A DNA stretch of 6,208 nucleotides from Lysobacterales bacterium UBA5700 (GCA_002420085.1 DIHI01000151.1:356-6563); one strand, 5' to 3'. Positions 1 to 6,208 are shown, numbered from the stretch's first letter. Made by a program: numbers and translations. Notes: generated by a model not told the origin, from the letters alone.

Positions 1-209
1 TGTGTACTCCCTAATACCTGCTCCGGCCTGCCCACCGCAGGATGTCTGCCCTGTCGGACGGCCACCGGAGAGGGAACCTGGAAAAAAGAAGCGGAATTCT
101 AGGCGAAGCCGACCGACTTGGCAAGTGCAGGCTGACTGCGGCATCACATCGGCTGGGCTGGACCGGCAACCGACCGGCCGACAGCCACCACTCCGGGGTA
201 GCATGTGGC
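1..209. other. Left-edge region without a supported gene
   Basis: No convincing coding sequence is visible here. The glcF-like reading frame stays open back to an ATG at 42, but the 56 extra residues have no family motif, and that ATG has no Shine-Dalgarno sequence at a sensible distance. The stretch at about 79-102 is richer in A and T than its surroundings and could be part of a promoter. A TTGGCA at 118-123 resembles a -35 box, but no acceptable -10 box follows at 16-18 bp, so no promoter is called. The upstream neighbour lies outside the window, so it cannot be told whether the glcF-like gene starts an operon or continues one. Confidence 0.5.
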
Positions 210-1361
210 ATGGCTGTCGCCCCTCGTTCCGCCGCTGCCATTGCCCTGGAATCGCGCCTGACCGCGCTGACCGACCGCTGCGTGCGCTGCGGCCTGTGCC
301 TGCCACACTGCCCGACCTATCGGCTCGATCGCAGCGAGGCCGAGTCGCCACGCGGGCGGATCGCCCTGGCCCGCGCATTGGCCGATGGCACGCTCGGCGC
401 GGACCGGGAGGCCGCGCGCCACATCGACCAGTGTCTCGGCTGCCTGCGCTGCCAGTCGGTCTGCCCGGCCGGGGTCGATTACGGCACCCTGCTCGATACC
501 ACCCGTGCGGTCAATCGTCGGCGGCACGGAACCCGGCTCCGACAGCGTGTGGTCGAGTGGTTGTGTACACGTCCCAGGCTGCTGTCGCTCCTGCTTGGCG
601 GCTACCGACACTTCTATCGCATGCTGCCCGCGCCACTGCGCCGGCTGCCTCGCCCACCCGCGCTGCCGAAGGCCGAGTCCGATCCGATGACCGACCCGAC
701 CGCCACGACCGTGCTGTTCGTCGGCTGCCTCGCCCGCCGCTACGAGGCACCCCTGCGTCAGGCTGCGCTGGCTGTGCTGCGCGCGGCCGGGGTGACGGCG
801 GCCGTACCGGACGGACAGACCTGCTGCGGCGCCCTGCATCGCCACGCCGGTGATCCGGACACCGCCGATGCGCTGGCCGCCACCAATCGAACCGCCTTGG
901 CCGGCCGAACCCTGGCCCTGACCCTGGCCAGCGGCTGTCATGCTGATGTGGCGAAGGGCCTGGGCTCGAACTGGCACGTGCAAGACCTGCTGGTCTTCCT
1001 CGCTGAACGCGCCGGGTCGATCGCCTGGCGACCGGCGGTCGGCCGGGTCGTCCTGCACCTGCCCTGCACCCAGCGAACCGTTCCGGGCAGTGTTGCCGCC
1101 ACGCGCCGTCTGCTGATGGCCCTGCCCGGCATCGACCTGATCGAATTGCCCGACACCGGCTGCTGCGGGGCGGCCGGCAGCCACATGCTGGATTTCCCGG
1201 TGCGCGCCGCCGCCTTCCGGAAACCAATCGTCGAAGCCGTGCAGCGCAGCGGCGCCGACACCCTGCTCAGCGCCAACATTGGTTGCCGGCTGCATCTCGA
1301 CGCCAGCACCACCATCACCGTGATGCATCCGATCGAATACCTGGCCCAACACCTGCCATGA
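210..1361 (+). CDS. glcF: GlcF-like (Fe-S)-binding subunit of a 2-hydroxyacid (glycolate) oxidase
   Basis: In the GlcF family this subunit carries electrons from a flavin subunit (GlcD/GlcE) oxidising glycolate or a related 2-hydroxyacid towards the quinone pool. The 383-residue product has two ferredoxin-type [4Fe-4S] motifs, C-x2-C-x2-C-x3-C-P, at Cys24/27/30/34 and Cys75/78/81/85. Two CCG domains follow: Cys173 with Cys205-Cys206 and Cys243, then Cys286 with Cys318-Cys319 and Cys359. The segments CPTYRLD, ESPRGRI, CPAGVDY and the C-terminal ANIGC...HLD...MHPIEYL are typical of GlcF rather than of heterodisulfide reductase. E. coli GlcF is about 407 residues, so this is near full length. 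The ATG at 210 was chosen because it puts the first cluster about 24 residues in, as in the family. Its ribosome binding site is weak (GGGG at 195-198), and an ATG at 42 is in frame. No glcD or glcE is in the window, so the substrate is uncertain; a D-lactate or other hydroxyacid dehydrogenase partner is possible. The last 4 bp overlap the coq7 start. Confidence 0.82.
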   Translation: MAVAPRSAAAIALESRLTALTDRCVRCGLCLPHCPTYRLDRSEAESPRGRIALARALADGTLGADREAARHIDQCLGCLRCQSVCPAGVDYGTLLDTTRAVNRRRHGTRLRQRVVEWLCTRPRLLSLLLGGYRHFYRMLPAPLRRLPRPPALPKAESDPMTDPTATTVLFVGCLARRYEAPLRQAALAVLRAAGVTAAVPDGQTCCGALHRHAGDPDTADALAATNRTALAGRTLALTLASGCHADVAKGLGSNWHVQDLLVFLAERAGSIAWRPAVGRVVLHLPCTQRTVPGSVAATRRLLMALPGIDLIELPDTGCCGAAGSHMLDFPVRAAAFRKPIVEAVQRSGADTLLSANIGCRLHLDASTTITVMHPIEYLAQHLP

Positions 1362-2002
1362 CCACCCAACGCAGCTATTCCCGACTCGACCGCGTGCTGA
1401 TCGAACTCGATCGCGCCCTGCTGACCACACTCGGCCGACCCTCGGCGTCCCGCCCGAACCCGGCCGGCGACCAGCCGCTGGCGACACTCGACAGCCAGCA
1501 GCAACGCGATGTCGCCGGACTGATGCGGATCAATCATGTCGGCGAGGTGTGCGCCCAGGGCCTGTACTTCGGCCAAGCGGCGGTGGCCCGCGACCCCGCG
1601 ACCCGCGACCACCTGTTGGCGGCCGGCCGCGAGGAAACCGACCATCTGGCCTGGTGCAGCGAGCGCCTCGACGAACTGGCCAGCCGTCCGAGCCTGTTCA
1701 ACCCGCTGTGGTATCTCGGCGCCTACGGCATCGGCCTAGCCGCCGGTCTGCGCGGCGATGGCTGGAACCTCGGCTTCGTGGTCGAGACCGAACGTCAGGT
1801 CGAGGCACATCTCGACCAGCACCTGCAACGCATTCCCGCCGAGGATGGCCGCAGTCGCGCCATCCTGGCCACCATGAAGGCCGACGAGGCACGCCATGCC
1901 GACAGCGCCCAGGCCGCCGGGGCCCGACCCCTGCCGCAACCGATCCCTCGGCTGATGGCCCTGGCGGCGGCCGTCATGAAGGCGGTCGCCTACCGGCTCT
2001 GA
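1358..2002 (+). CDS. coq7: Coq7-type 3-demethoxyubiquinol 3-hydroxylase (ubiquinone biosynthesis)
   Basis: This di-iron monooxygenase adds the last ring hydroxyl in ubiquinone synthesis, using O2, at the inner face of the cytoplasmic membrane. It does the job of the flavoprotein UbiF in E. coli. The product is 214 residues, the normal bacterial Coq7 length. All six expected carboxylate and histidine iron ligands are visible: Glu63 (in NHVGEVCAQ), Glu93 and His96 (EETDH), Glu145 (ETERQVEAH), and Glu177 and His180 (DEARH). The non-polar stretch at about 116-131 (PLWYLGAYGIGLAAGL) fits the membrane-associated part of the family. The ATG at 1358 overlaps the TGA of the glcF-like gene (ATGA), which suggests translational coupling. 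It gives the family's usual N-terminus (YSRLDRVLIELDRAL), whereas the in-frame ATG further upstream at 1283 lies inside the preceding gene. The 3' end overlaps the convergent minus-strand gene by 13 bp, so no terminator hairpin fits between them. Confidence 0.96.
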   Translation: MTTQRSYSRLDRVLIELDRALLTTLGRPSASRPNPAGDQPLATLDSQQQRDVAGLMRINHVGEVCAQGLYFGQAAVARDPATRDHLLAAGREETDHLAWCSERLDELASRPSLFNPLWYLGAYGIGLAAGLRGDGWNLGFVVETERQVEAHLDQHLQRIPAEDGRSRAILATMKADEARHADSAQAAGARPLPQPIPRLMALAAAVMKAVAYRL

Positions 2003-5000
2003 CCCGACCGTTGCTGGTTCGGCACCGGCGCATCGGCCAACTGCCGACCTCGCCAGGCACGGACGAACTCCCGCAGTCCCGGATAACGCCAGCCCGGCGG
2101 AACCGCCCGGCCCGGACCCTGCTCGATCTCGGCAACCGCTTCCGAACCGCCAGTCGCGGCCGCGCCGAGCAGGGCGATCGCCAGCATCGACTCCGAAGCC
2201 GGCGAGGTCGGTCCAAGTTGGGCCAGCGCCACCAGCCCCTCCCGATGCATGGCCGGCGCATCGCGTCGCGCGGCCGCCGCGAACGCCGCGAGCACGGCCT
2301 GCACGGCTGGACCTTGCTGGTCGGCAGCGATCCAGTTCGGATCGAGCCAGGCATCGACCAGATCATCCGGCGGCAACAGACCGATCGAATGGCGGGCCGC
2401 CTCGACCACCGCCTCCAGCCACAATGCCTGCTCCGATTCTGCAACCGGCGCTCGCGACAGCCCGCGCAGGATACGCAGCCATTCCGACAGCGACCGGTCG
2501 CGCGCAGCCAACGCACCGGCCGCATCACCGCTGGTCAGGGCATCGACCACCTGGATCGCCAGATGGTGGCTGCGCGAGGGCGAGCTGTAGGCGATCGGCG
2601 TGATGCCATCGGCACGCCCCGGCAGGTGGCGGCCCTCCAGCAGATCGAGCACCGGCAGGCCGCTGCCGTGCAGGCCGAGCAACAGATCGGCCTGGGCATT
2701 CGCGAAGCGGGTGCGCGGCGCATTCAGGGCGACCACCGGGTAGTAATCGGAATGCGGCCCGACCCCGGTCATCCGAACCAGGGTGCGCAGCACCTCCGGA
2801 CCGGCCAAGCGGCGCAGTTCGATCTCGGCGATGCCGTCGATGCCGATCCGGTGCAACTCCTCGATCAGGCCGGGATGGTGCAGGCGCTTGAAATCGGGTG
2901 CAGGCAGTGGGCTGGCCGCCGCCACGAAGATCAGGTCGCTGGAATTGGTGACATAGGCATCGACGAACGGAAACTCGCTCAGCAGGGCGGCAACCATGGT
3001 CGCCAGCAGGCGGTCATCGATCTCGTAGGACTGCAACCACTGCACCAGCACACCGCCCTCGGCGAGATGCTGACGAACGAAACGGTAGAACTCCTGGGTA
3101 AACAGGCCGGCCACGCCGCTGACCCAGGGATTGGACGGCTCGGACACGATCGCGTCGAACTGCCGTCCTCCGGCCGAAAAATAGGTTCGGGCATCGTCGA
3201 TGTGGATGGTCGAACGCGGGTCACGGTAGGCACGCACCACCCGGTCGCCGAGCAATGCGGCGGCATCGACCATGGCCCGCTCGATCTCGATCGATTCGAC
3301 CCGCTCCGGCACCGGACTGCCCAGCACCGTGTGCGTACTCAGGCCCGAACCCCAGCCGATCACCGCCACCCGGCGCGGGTTCGGGTGGATCAGCAGCGGC
3401 AGCGAACCGGCCAGGATCATGGTCGCCTCATCGGCGGTCGATTCGGTTGCGACCGATATCGCCAGCGAGGCGTCCGGCTTGCCATTGGTGGCGATGGTCG
3501 CCCATTCACCCTGAGCATAGACCGCCACCGTGGCGGTCTTGCCGTCACGCAGGTACGACACCGTGCCGGCGGCATCCAGCCGGGGATCGCCGGTCCGGTA
3601 CACCCCCGACGCCTGCATCAGGGGATCCGGTCGGCCGAACAGCAGGCTATAGCCCGCCACCAAGGCCAGCGCCAGGCCCGCCGCCACCAGGGCAGACGGA
3701 CGTCTGACCCGCACGAACCGGCTCAACAGCAACAACCCGAGCAGGACATCGACCACCGCCGCCAGGGTCACCGACAGACGCACGCCGATCGCCGGAATCA
3801 ACACATGCACCGCCAGCATCACCCCGAGGATCGCACCCAGGGTATTGGCCGCATAGATCCGTCCGATCACCCGCTCACCGTGTCCGGCACGCAGCAGGGC
3901 CATGGTGAACAGCGGCAGGGTCATTCCGGCGAAGAAGGCCGCCGGAAACATCACCACCAGGGCGATCACGGCACTGCCAGCCATGAACAGCGTGTAGCCG
4001 GCATCATCGCGCGGCACAACCGACATCAGGGCGGCAACCCAGCCGAAGCTGTTCGCGAACACCGGCAGCGAGGCCAGGGCTGCCAGCCCCATCAGCACCT
4101 GCGCCCAACCGGCCCAGGCAACCGGATCGGCGATGTCGGCACTGCGCCGTCGGACGTAGCCGCCGCCGAACGCCAGACCGAGGATGAAGGCCGCCAGCAT
4201 CAACTCGAACGAGTGGATGGTCGTCCCGAGCGCCTGGTTGAGCATCCGGACCCAGCCGATCTCATAGACGAACGAGGCGGCGCCACTGATGAAGGTCGCG
4301 CTGAGCAGGACCGTCGCCAGCACCGCCCCACGCCGGTCGCGGCTGGCTGCCGCCGTGACCGGTGCCACTCCGACCGCTGGCGGCGCCATCGGCGCAATCG
4401 TCGGCAGCGCCCGACTGGCCCACCAGGCCAGGACCGCGACCAGCAGATTGAGGCCGCCCGCGAACGCCACCGTCCCCGGCATGCCCCAGACCGGCATCAG
4501 CAGGAAGGTCGCCAGCAGTGCGCCGGCCGCCGCGCCAATCGAGTTGCTGAAGTACAGCCCGCCCAGAACCCGACCGTCCTGGTCCGGTGCGATCCGCAGA
4601 TAGCCGCCCGACATCAGAGGAAAGGTCATTCCGAGCAGCACGCTCTGCGGCAGGATCAGCAGGGCCGCCGTCCCCCACTGCCAGACACGCACCGCCCAAT
4701 CGTCAGCGAGCGCCGGGTAGACCACCGATTGTGACCACTCGACATGGGCGATGAACACCGGATGGAACACCAGCCCAAGCACCCCGATCACGGCCTCGAC
4801 CACGGCATAGGCCAGGATCAGCCGGCGCCAGCCGTTGCCGTAGCGACTGACCGCCCAGGCGCCGATCGCCATGCCGCCCATGAAGATCGCCAGCACCAGG
4901 GTCTGGGCATAGGCGGCATGACCCAGGGTCAGGCCGAGGTAATGTGACCAGATCGACTGATAGACCAGACCGGCCAGGCCGGACAGCACGAACATACCCT

Positions 5001-5031
5001 GCAGCAGCCGACCCAAGCCATCGCGATTCAT
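1990..5031 (-). CDS. Fused polytopic membrane / spermidine-synthase-like protein, altered catalytic site
   Basis: The product is 1013 residues. Residues about 9-465 are a polytopic membrane domain of roughly 13-14 hydrophobic segments, of the type annotated as 'fused MFS/spermidine synthase'. Residues about 475-705 form a spermidine-synthase-like Rossmann domain. It has the small beta subdomain (NGKPDAS at 516-522), the glycine motif VIGWGSG (557-563), acidic residues IEIE (581-584) and IDDAR (611-615). Residues 705-1013 are a long, largely helical tail with no recognised domain. In true aminopropyltransferases the motifs are GGGDG and (S)D-x-x-D-P. Here the Asp of the first is Ser562, and the two Asp of the second are Glu631 and Asn634 (SEPSNP). 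The protein therefore probably does not make spermidine as SpeE does; its substrate is unknown. The ATG at 5031 is chosen because GGAGG lies 7 nt upstream (5039-5043) and a membrane segment follows at once. The frame stays open a further 105 codons upstream, but that part has no motif or hydrophobic segment. It stands alone on its strand and converges on coq7. Confidence 0.88.
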   Translation of the reverse strand: MNRDGLGRLLQGMFVLSGLAGLVYQSIWSHYLGLTLGHAAYAQTLVLAIFMGGMAIGAWAVSRYGNGWRRLILAYAVVEAVIGVLGLVFHPVFIAHVEWSQSVVYPALADDWAVRVWQWGTAALLILPQSVLLGMTFPLMSGGYLRIAPDQDGRVLGGLYFSNSIGAAAGALLATFLLMPVWGMPGTVAFAGGLNLLVAVLAWWASRALPTIAPMAPPAVGVAPVTAAASRDRRGAVLATVLLSATFISGAASFVYEIGWVRMLNQALGTTIHSFELMLAAFILGLAFGGGYVRRRSADIADPVAWAGWAQVLMGLAALASLPVFANSFGWVAALMSVVPRDDAGYTLFMAGSAVIALVVMFPAAFFAGMTLPLFTMALLRAGHGERVIGRIYAANTLGAILGVMLAVHVLIPAIGVRLSVTLAAVVDVLLGLLLLSRFVRVRRPSALVAAGLALALVAGYSLLFGRPDPLMQASGVYRTGDPRLDAAGTVSYLRDGKTATVAVYAQGEWATIATNGKPDASLAISVATESTADEATMILAGSLPLLIHPNPRRVAVIGWGSGLSTHTVLGSPVPERVESIEIERAMVDAAALLGDRVVRAYRDPRSTIHIDDARTYFSAGGRQFDAIVSEPSNPWVSGVAGLFTQEFYRFVRQHLAEGGVLVQWLQSYEIDDRLLATMVAALLSEFPFVDAYVTNSSDLIFVAAASPLPAPDFKRLHHPGLIEELHRIGIDGIAEIELRRLAGPEVLRTLVRMTGVGPHSDYYPVVALNAPRTRFANAQADLLLGLHGSGLPVLDLLEGRHLPGRADGITPIAYSSPSRSHHLAIQVVDALTSGDAAGALAARDRSLSEWLRILRGLSRAPVAESEQALWLEAVVEAARHSIGLLPPDDLVDAWLDPNWIAADQQGPAVQAVLAAFAAAARRDAPAMHREGLVALAQLGPTSPASESMLAIALLGAAATGGSEAVAEIEQGPGRAVPPGWRYPGLREFVRAWRGRQLADAPVPNQQRSGQSR

Positions 5032-5038
5032 CCGCACG

Positions 5039-5043
5039 CCTCC
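5039..5043 (-). promoter_or_regulatory. Ribosome binding site deciding the start of the minus-strand fusion gene
   Basis: On the minus strand this reads GGAGG, with 7 nt to the ATG at 5031. The reading frame remains open to 5346, so this site is the main reason to start at 5031 and not further upstream. A GTG two codons before the ATG lies too close to the GGAGG to be preferred. Confidence 0.75.
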
Positions 5044-5220
5044 GGAAACAGGCCGGCAGCATACGTCAGCCGCGCGGCCCATGGGCAGCCGTCCGAGACC
5101 GGACCTCCATCGGCTGCGACGATGCCGCGCCAGGTCGATGACCGGCGAGCGAGCGCCATGCAGCACCCGACCGGCCTGAGCCTGGCGAGCGAGGCAACTC
5201 CGTGCGGCAGGGCCACGCGG

Positions 5221-5244
5221 GGTGGGGCGGTGGCGCGGTGGCGC
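5221..5244 (+). repeat. Three-copy 8-bp tandem repeat
   Basis: Three tandem octamers run in a row: GGTGGGGC, GGTGGCGC and GGTGGCGC. The first differs from the others at one base. The repeat sits in the GC-rich leader of the minus-strand gene, next to further G runs. It may be simple slippage-type sequence or could fold as a G-rich structure. No function is shown. Confidence 0.7.
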
Positions 5245-5319
5245 GGAGTCGGGGGAGCGGTGTCGGCAGACCGGCCCCGCCGCCAAGCGCGGCGAAAAAC
5301 CGACGTTCGGGCAGGATTC

Positions 5320-5418
5320 TGACGCCGCTGGTCGGAGACCTGCCACAATCCGAGACTGACAAATTTGGTCTTTTACTGACGCTTATTGTCGAAAAATGCG
5401 CCATGACGTCGGTTGTCA
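5320..5418. promoter_or_regulatory. Array of four TGAC-N7-GTC dyads, probable activator (PilR-like) enhancer for pilA
   Basis: Four 15-bp elements share TGAC-N5-T-(G/T)-GTC: TGACGCCGCTGGTCG at 5320, TGACAAATTTGGTCT at 5357, TGACGCTTATTGTCG at 5377 and TGACGTCGGTTGTCA at 5404. Each is an inverted repeat of GAC/GTC with half-sites 10 bp apart, as expected for a dimeric regulator reading one DNA face. The fourth has perfect 4-bp arms. The centres fall about 110-195 bp upstream of the predicted pilA start site, the usual place for enhancers of sigma-54 activators. PilR sites described in Pseudomonas contain TGTC cores, which occur here in the third and fourth copies. Assignment to PilR is inference; the array could also affect the divergent gene. 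Confidence 0.55.
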
Positions 5419-5495
5419 CCATCAAATGCCCGCTGATTTTGTGCTCTACATCTCATTTAACCGCAATACCGTGACGACTTCCCGTTTTGCAGCCG

Positions 5496-5513
5496 CTGGC
5501 ACGATTGATGCAC
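5496..5513 (+). promoter_or_regulatory. Sigma-54 (-24/-12) promoter of pilA
   Basis: The sequence CTGGCACGATTGATGCAC matches the sigma-54 consensus TGGCACG-N4-TTGC closely. GG lies at 5498-5499 and GC at 5510-5511, separated by exactly the required 10 bp, and only one base of the -12 element differs. The predicted start of transcription is near 5522, giving a leader of about 118 nt before the pilA ATG. RpoN-dependent transcription with the PilS/PilR pair is well known for major pilin genes of Pseudomonas and relatives. Confidence 0.88.
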
Positions 5514-5590
5514 AATCATCCACGCACGTGCTCCCACCGCACGGCACCGACGGACCGGCACCCACGTCGTTCGGCGGGCACGCTCGAATC

Positions 5591-5628
5591 ACAACCACCG
5601 AGCCACAACCACCACATCCCAAACCACT
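5591..5628 (+). promoter_or_regulatory. A/C-rich, probably unstructured proximal leader of pilA
   Basis: This stretch is almost only A and C, with three G and one T. It contains the direct repeat ACAACCACC at 5591-5599 and 5605-5613. With so few G and T it cannot pair much with itself, so the ribosome binding site just downstream should stay open. That fits a highly translated structural protein such as pilin. A C-rich, G-poor leader could also serve Rho, but nothing here tests that. Confidence 0.4.
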
Positions 5629-5635
5629 GAGGGGA
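5629..5635 (+). promoter_or_regulatory. Strong ribosome binding site of pilA
   Basis: GAGGGGA lies 5 nt before the ATG at 5641. It fixes the pilin start and gives a 9-residue leader peptide of normal type IVa length. Confidence 0.85.
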
Positions 5636-5640
5636 ACACC

Positions 5641-6171
5641 ATGCAGAACCTGAAGAAAGCCCAGGGCTTCACCCTGATCGAACTGATGATCGTGGTCGCG
5701 ATCATCGCCATCCTGGCCGCGATCGCGCTGCCGGCTTACCAGGACTACACCATTCGCAGCAAGATCAGTGAGGGCTTGGTCGTGGCCGGGGTGGCCCGTG
5801 CGGTGATGAGCGAGGGCTTTCAAGCCAATGGGGTGACCGGGCTCGATAACGCCGGGGCAGCCATCGCCGCCATCCCGCTGGCGGAGAAAAGCTCCAAGTA
5901 CGTGCGTGATCTCGTCGCCGATACCGCCGCGCCCTGGCACCTGGAAGTACACTTCGCCGCCAACGCGGGCAACGGGATTCCGAGCGTGCTCGATGATCTT
6001 TACATCAGCTTCTCGCCCAATGTGAATGGCCAAGTGCCCACGGCGGGCGTGACCGGTGCCATCGACTGGGCCTGCGCCAGCACCACCCAGGCCACGGCGA
6101 CCGCGCGTAACCTGAAGAATGTGACGCTGGGCACCCTGCCTTCGAAATACGCACCGTCGGAATGCCGTTAG
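5641..6171 (+). CDS. pilA: Type IV major pilin (prepilin) PilA
   Basis: This is the main subunit of a type IVa pilus, used for twitching, adhesion and often DNA uptake. The 176-residue prepilin has a short basic leader (MQNLKKAQG). The prepilin peptidase site lies between Gly9 and Phe10, where PilD would cut and N-methylate Phe. The mature protein starts FTLIELM, with the conserved Glu at mature position 5 (Glu14), and continues as a hydrophobic helix to about residue 30, then [15 protein letters not shown]. Two cysteines, Cys145 (IDWACAS) and Cys175 (PSECR), would close the C-terminal disulfide loop. The ending KYAPSECR is typical of Pseudomonas- and Xanthomonas-like major pilins. The length and the loop suggest a full-length major pilin, not a minor one. 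It has its own sigma-54 promoter and leader. Only 37 bp follow in the window, so any terminator or downstream pilin or glycosylation gene is not seen. Confidence 0.95.
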   Translation: MQNLKKAQGFTLIELMIVVAIIAILAAIALPAYQDYTIRSKISEGLVVAGVARAVMSEGFQANGVTGLDNAGAAIAAIPLAEKSSKYVRDLVADTAAPWHLEVHFAANAGNGIPSVLDDLYISFSPNVNGQVPTAGVTGAIDWACASTTQATATARNLKNVTLGTLPSKYAPSECR

Positions 6172-6208
6172 CCCGCATTTCTCACGCCACTCCTACTGCG
6201 GACGCCGA

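Larger units (their letters stand above)
5032..5319. other. GC-rich leader between the fusion gene and the pilA enhancer array
   Basis: No gene is supported here. Open frames on both strands encode low-complexity Arg/Ala/Pro/Gly-rich peptides with no motif and no good ribosome binding site. The segment is strongly GC-rich, with runs of G on the plus strand at 5219-5222, 5224-5227 and 5251-5255. It should contain the 5' leader of the minus-strand fusion gene, whose transcript would be C-rich here. No clear sigma-70 promoter for that gene was found. Confidence 0.5.

Noticed and set aside
118..146. Possible sigma-70 promoter (TTGGCA at 118-123) for the glcF-like gene
   Set aside because: The sequence at the right spacing (GCATCA) is a poor -10 box.
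2..853. Open frame overlapping the glcF-like gene in another frame
   Set aside because: It encodes an Arg/Pro/Ala-rich peptide without motifs and conflicts with the clear Fe-S cluster frame.
144..1487. A 447-codon minus-strand open frame opposite the glcF-like gene
   Set aside because: The peptide is Gly/Gln/Arg-rich with no motif and is the antisense of two recognisable plus-strand genes.
1549..4734. A 1061-codon plus-strand open frame opposite the fusion gene
   Set aside because: The translation is rich in Arg, Gln, His and Gly with no domain or hydrophobic pattern. It overlaps coq7 in the same direction and lies antisense to a well-supported gene. Long antisense open frames are common in high-GC DNA.
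5066..5425. A 119-codon minus-strand open frame in the intergenic region
   Set aside because: No motif and no ribosome binding site stands out. It runs through the enhancer array and the GC-rich leader and has a low-complexity Pro/Arg/Ala composition.
5524..5531. 8-bp palindrome GCACGTGC near the predicted pilA transcript start
   Set aside because: It is a single short palindrome in GC-rich DNA with no second copy or known operator match, so it is not called as a site.
5446..6033. A 195-codon minus-strand open frame opposite pilA
   Set aside because: Its His/Asp/Gly-rich sequence is the reverse of the pilin gene and its promoter; the pilin frame is unmistakable.
6172..6208. Search for a terminator after pilA
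   Set aside because: Only 37 bp remain, with no hairpin followed by a T run; the terminator, if any, lies beyond the window.

Overview
The window looks like chromosomal DNA of a high-GC gammaproteobacterium, or possibly a betaproteobacterium. The reasons are a Coq7-type ubiquinone hydroxylase, a GlcF-type iron-sulfur protein, and a type IV major pilin with a sigma-54 promoter. Species cannot be fixed from the sequence. No rRNA, tRNA, CRISPR array, insertion sequence or phage gene is visible.

Layout, left to right. Positions 1-209 hold no convincing gene. 210-1361 (+) is a GlcF-like two-cluster [4Fe-4S] protein with two CCG domains. Its stop codon overlaps the start of coq7 (1358-2002, +) in an ATGA arrangement, so the two are probably translated together. 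On the minus strand, 5031-1990 encodes a 1013-residue fusion of a polytopic membrane domain and a spermidine-synthase-like domain. Its 3' end overlaps the 3' end of coq7 by 13 bp, tail to tail. A 609-bp divergent intergenic region (5032-5640) separates it from the major pilin gene pilA (5641-6171, +).

The most informative part is the intergenic region. It has a near-consensus sigma-54 (-24/-12) promoter at 5496-5513. Upstream lie four copies of a short dyad, TGAC-N7-GTC, at 5320, 5357, 5377 and 5404. Together they look like an enhancer array for a PilR-like activator of pilA. The proximal leader of pilA is rich in A and C and looks unstructured, with a strong ribosome binding site. The half nearest the minus-strand gene is very GC-rich and carries a three-copy 8-bp tandem repeat.

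Functionally, the first two genes both bear on the respiratory quinone pool: GlcF-type proteins pass electrons from 2-hydroxyacid oxidation towards quinone, and Coq7 makes ubiquinone. The membrane/spermidine-synthase fusion keeps the AdoMet-type nucleotide-binding fold but has changed the residues that catalyse aminopropyl transfer, so its substrate is unknown. pilA is a separate surface-structure unit. No dedicated novel system (defence, toxin-antitoxin, biosynthetic cluster) was found; the points of interest are the pilA enhancer array, the altered spermidine-synthase fusion and the glcF-like/coq7 coupling.
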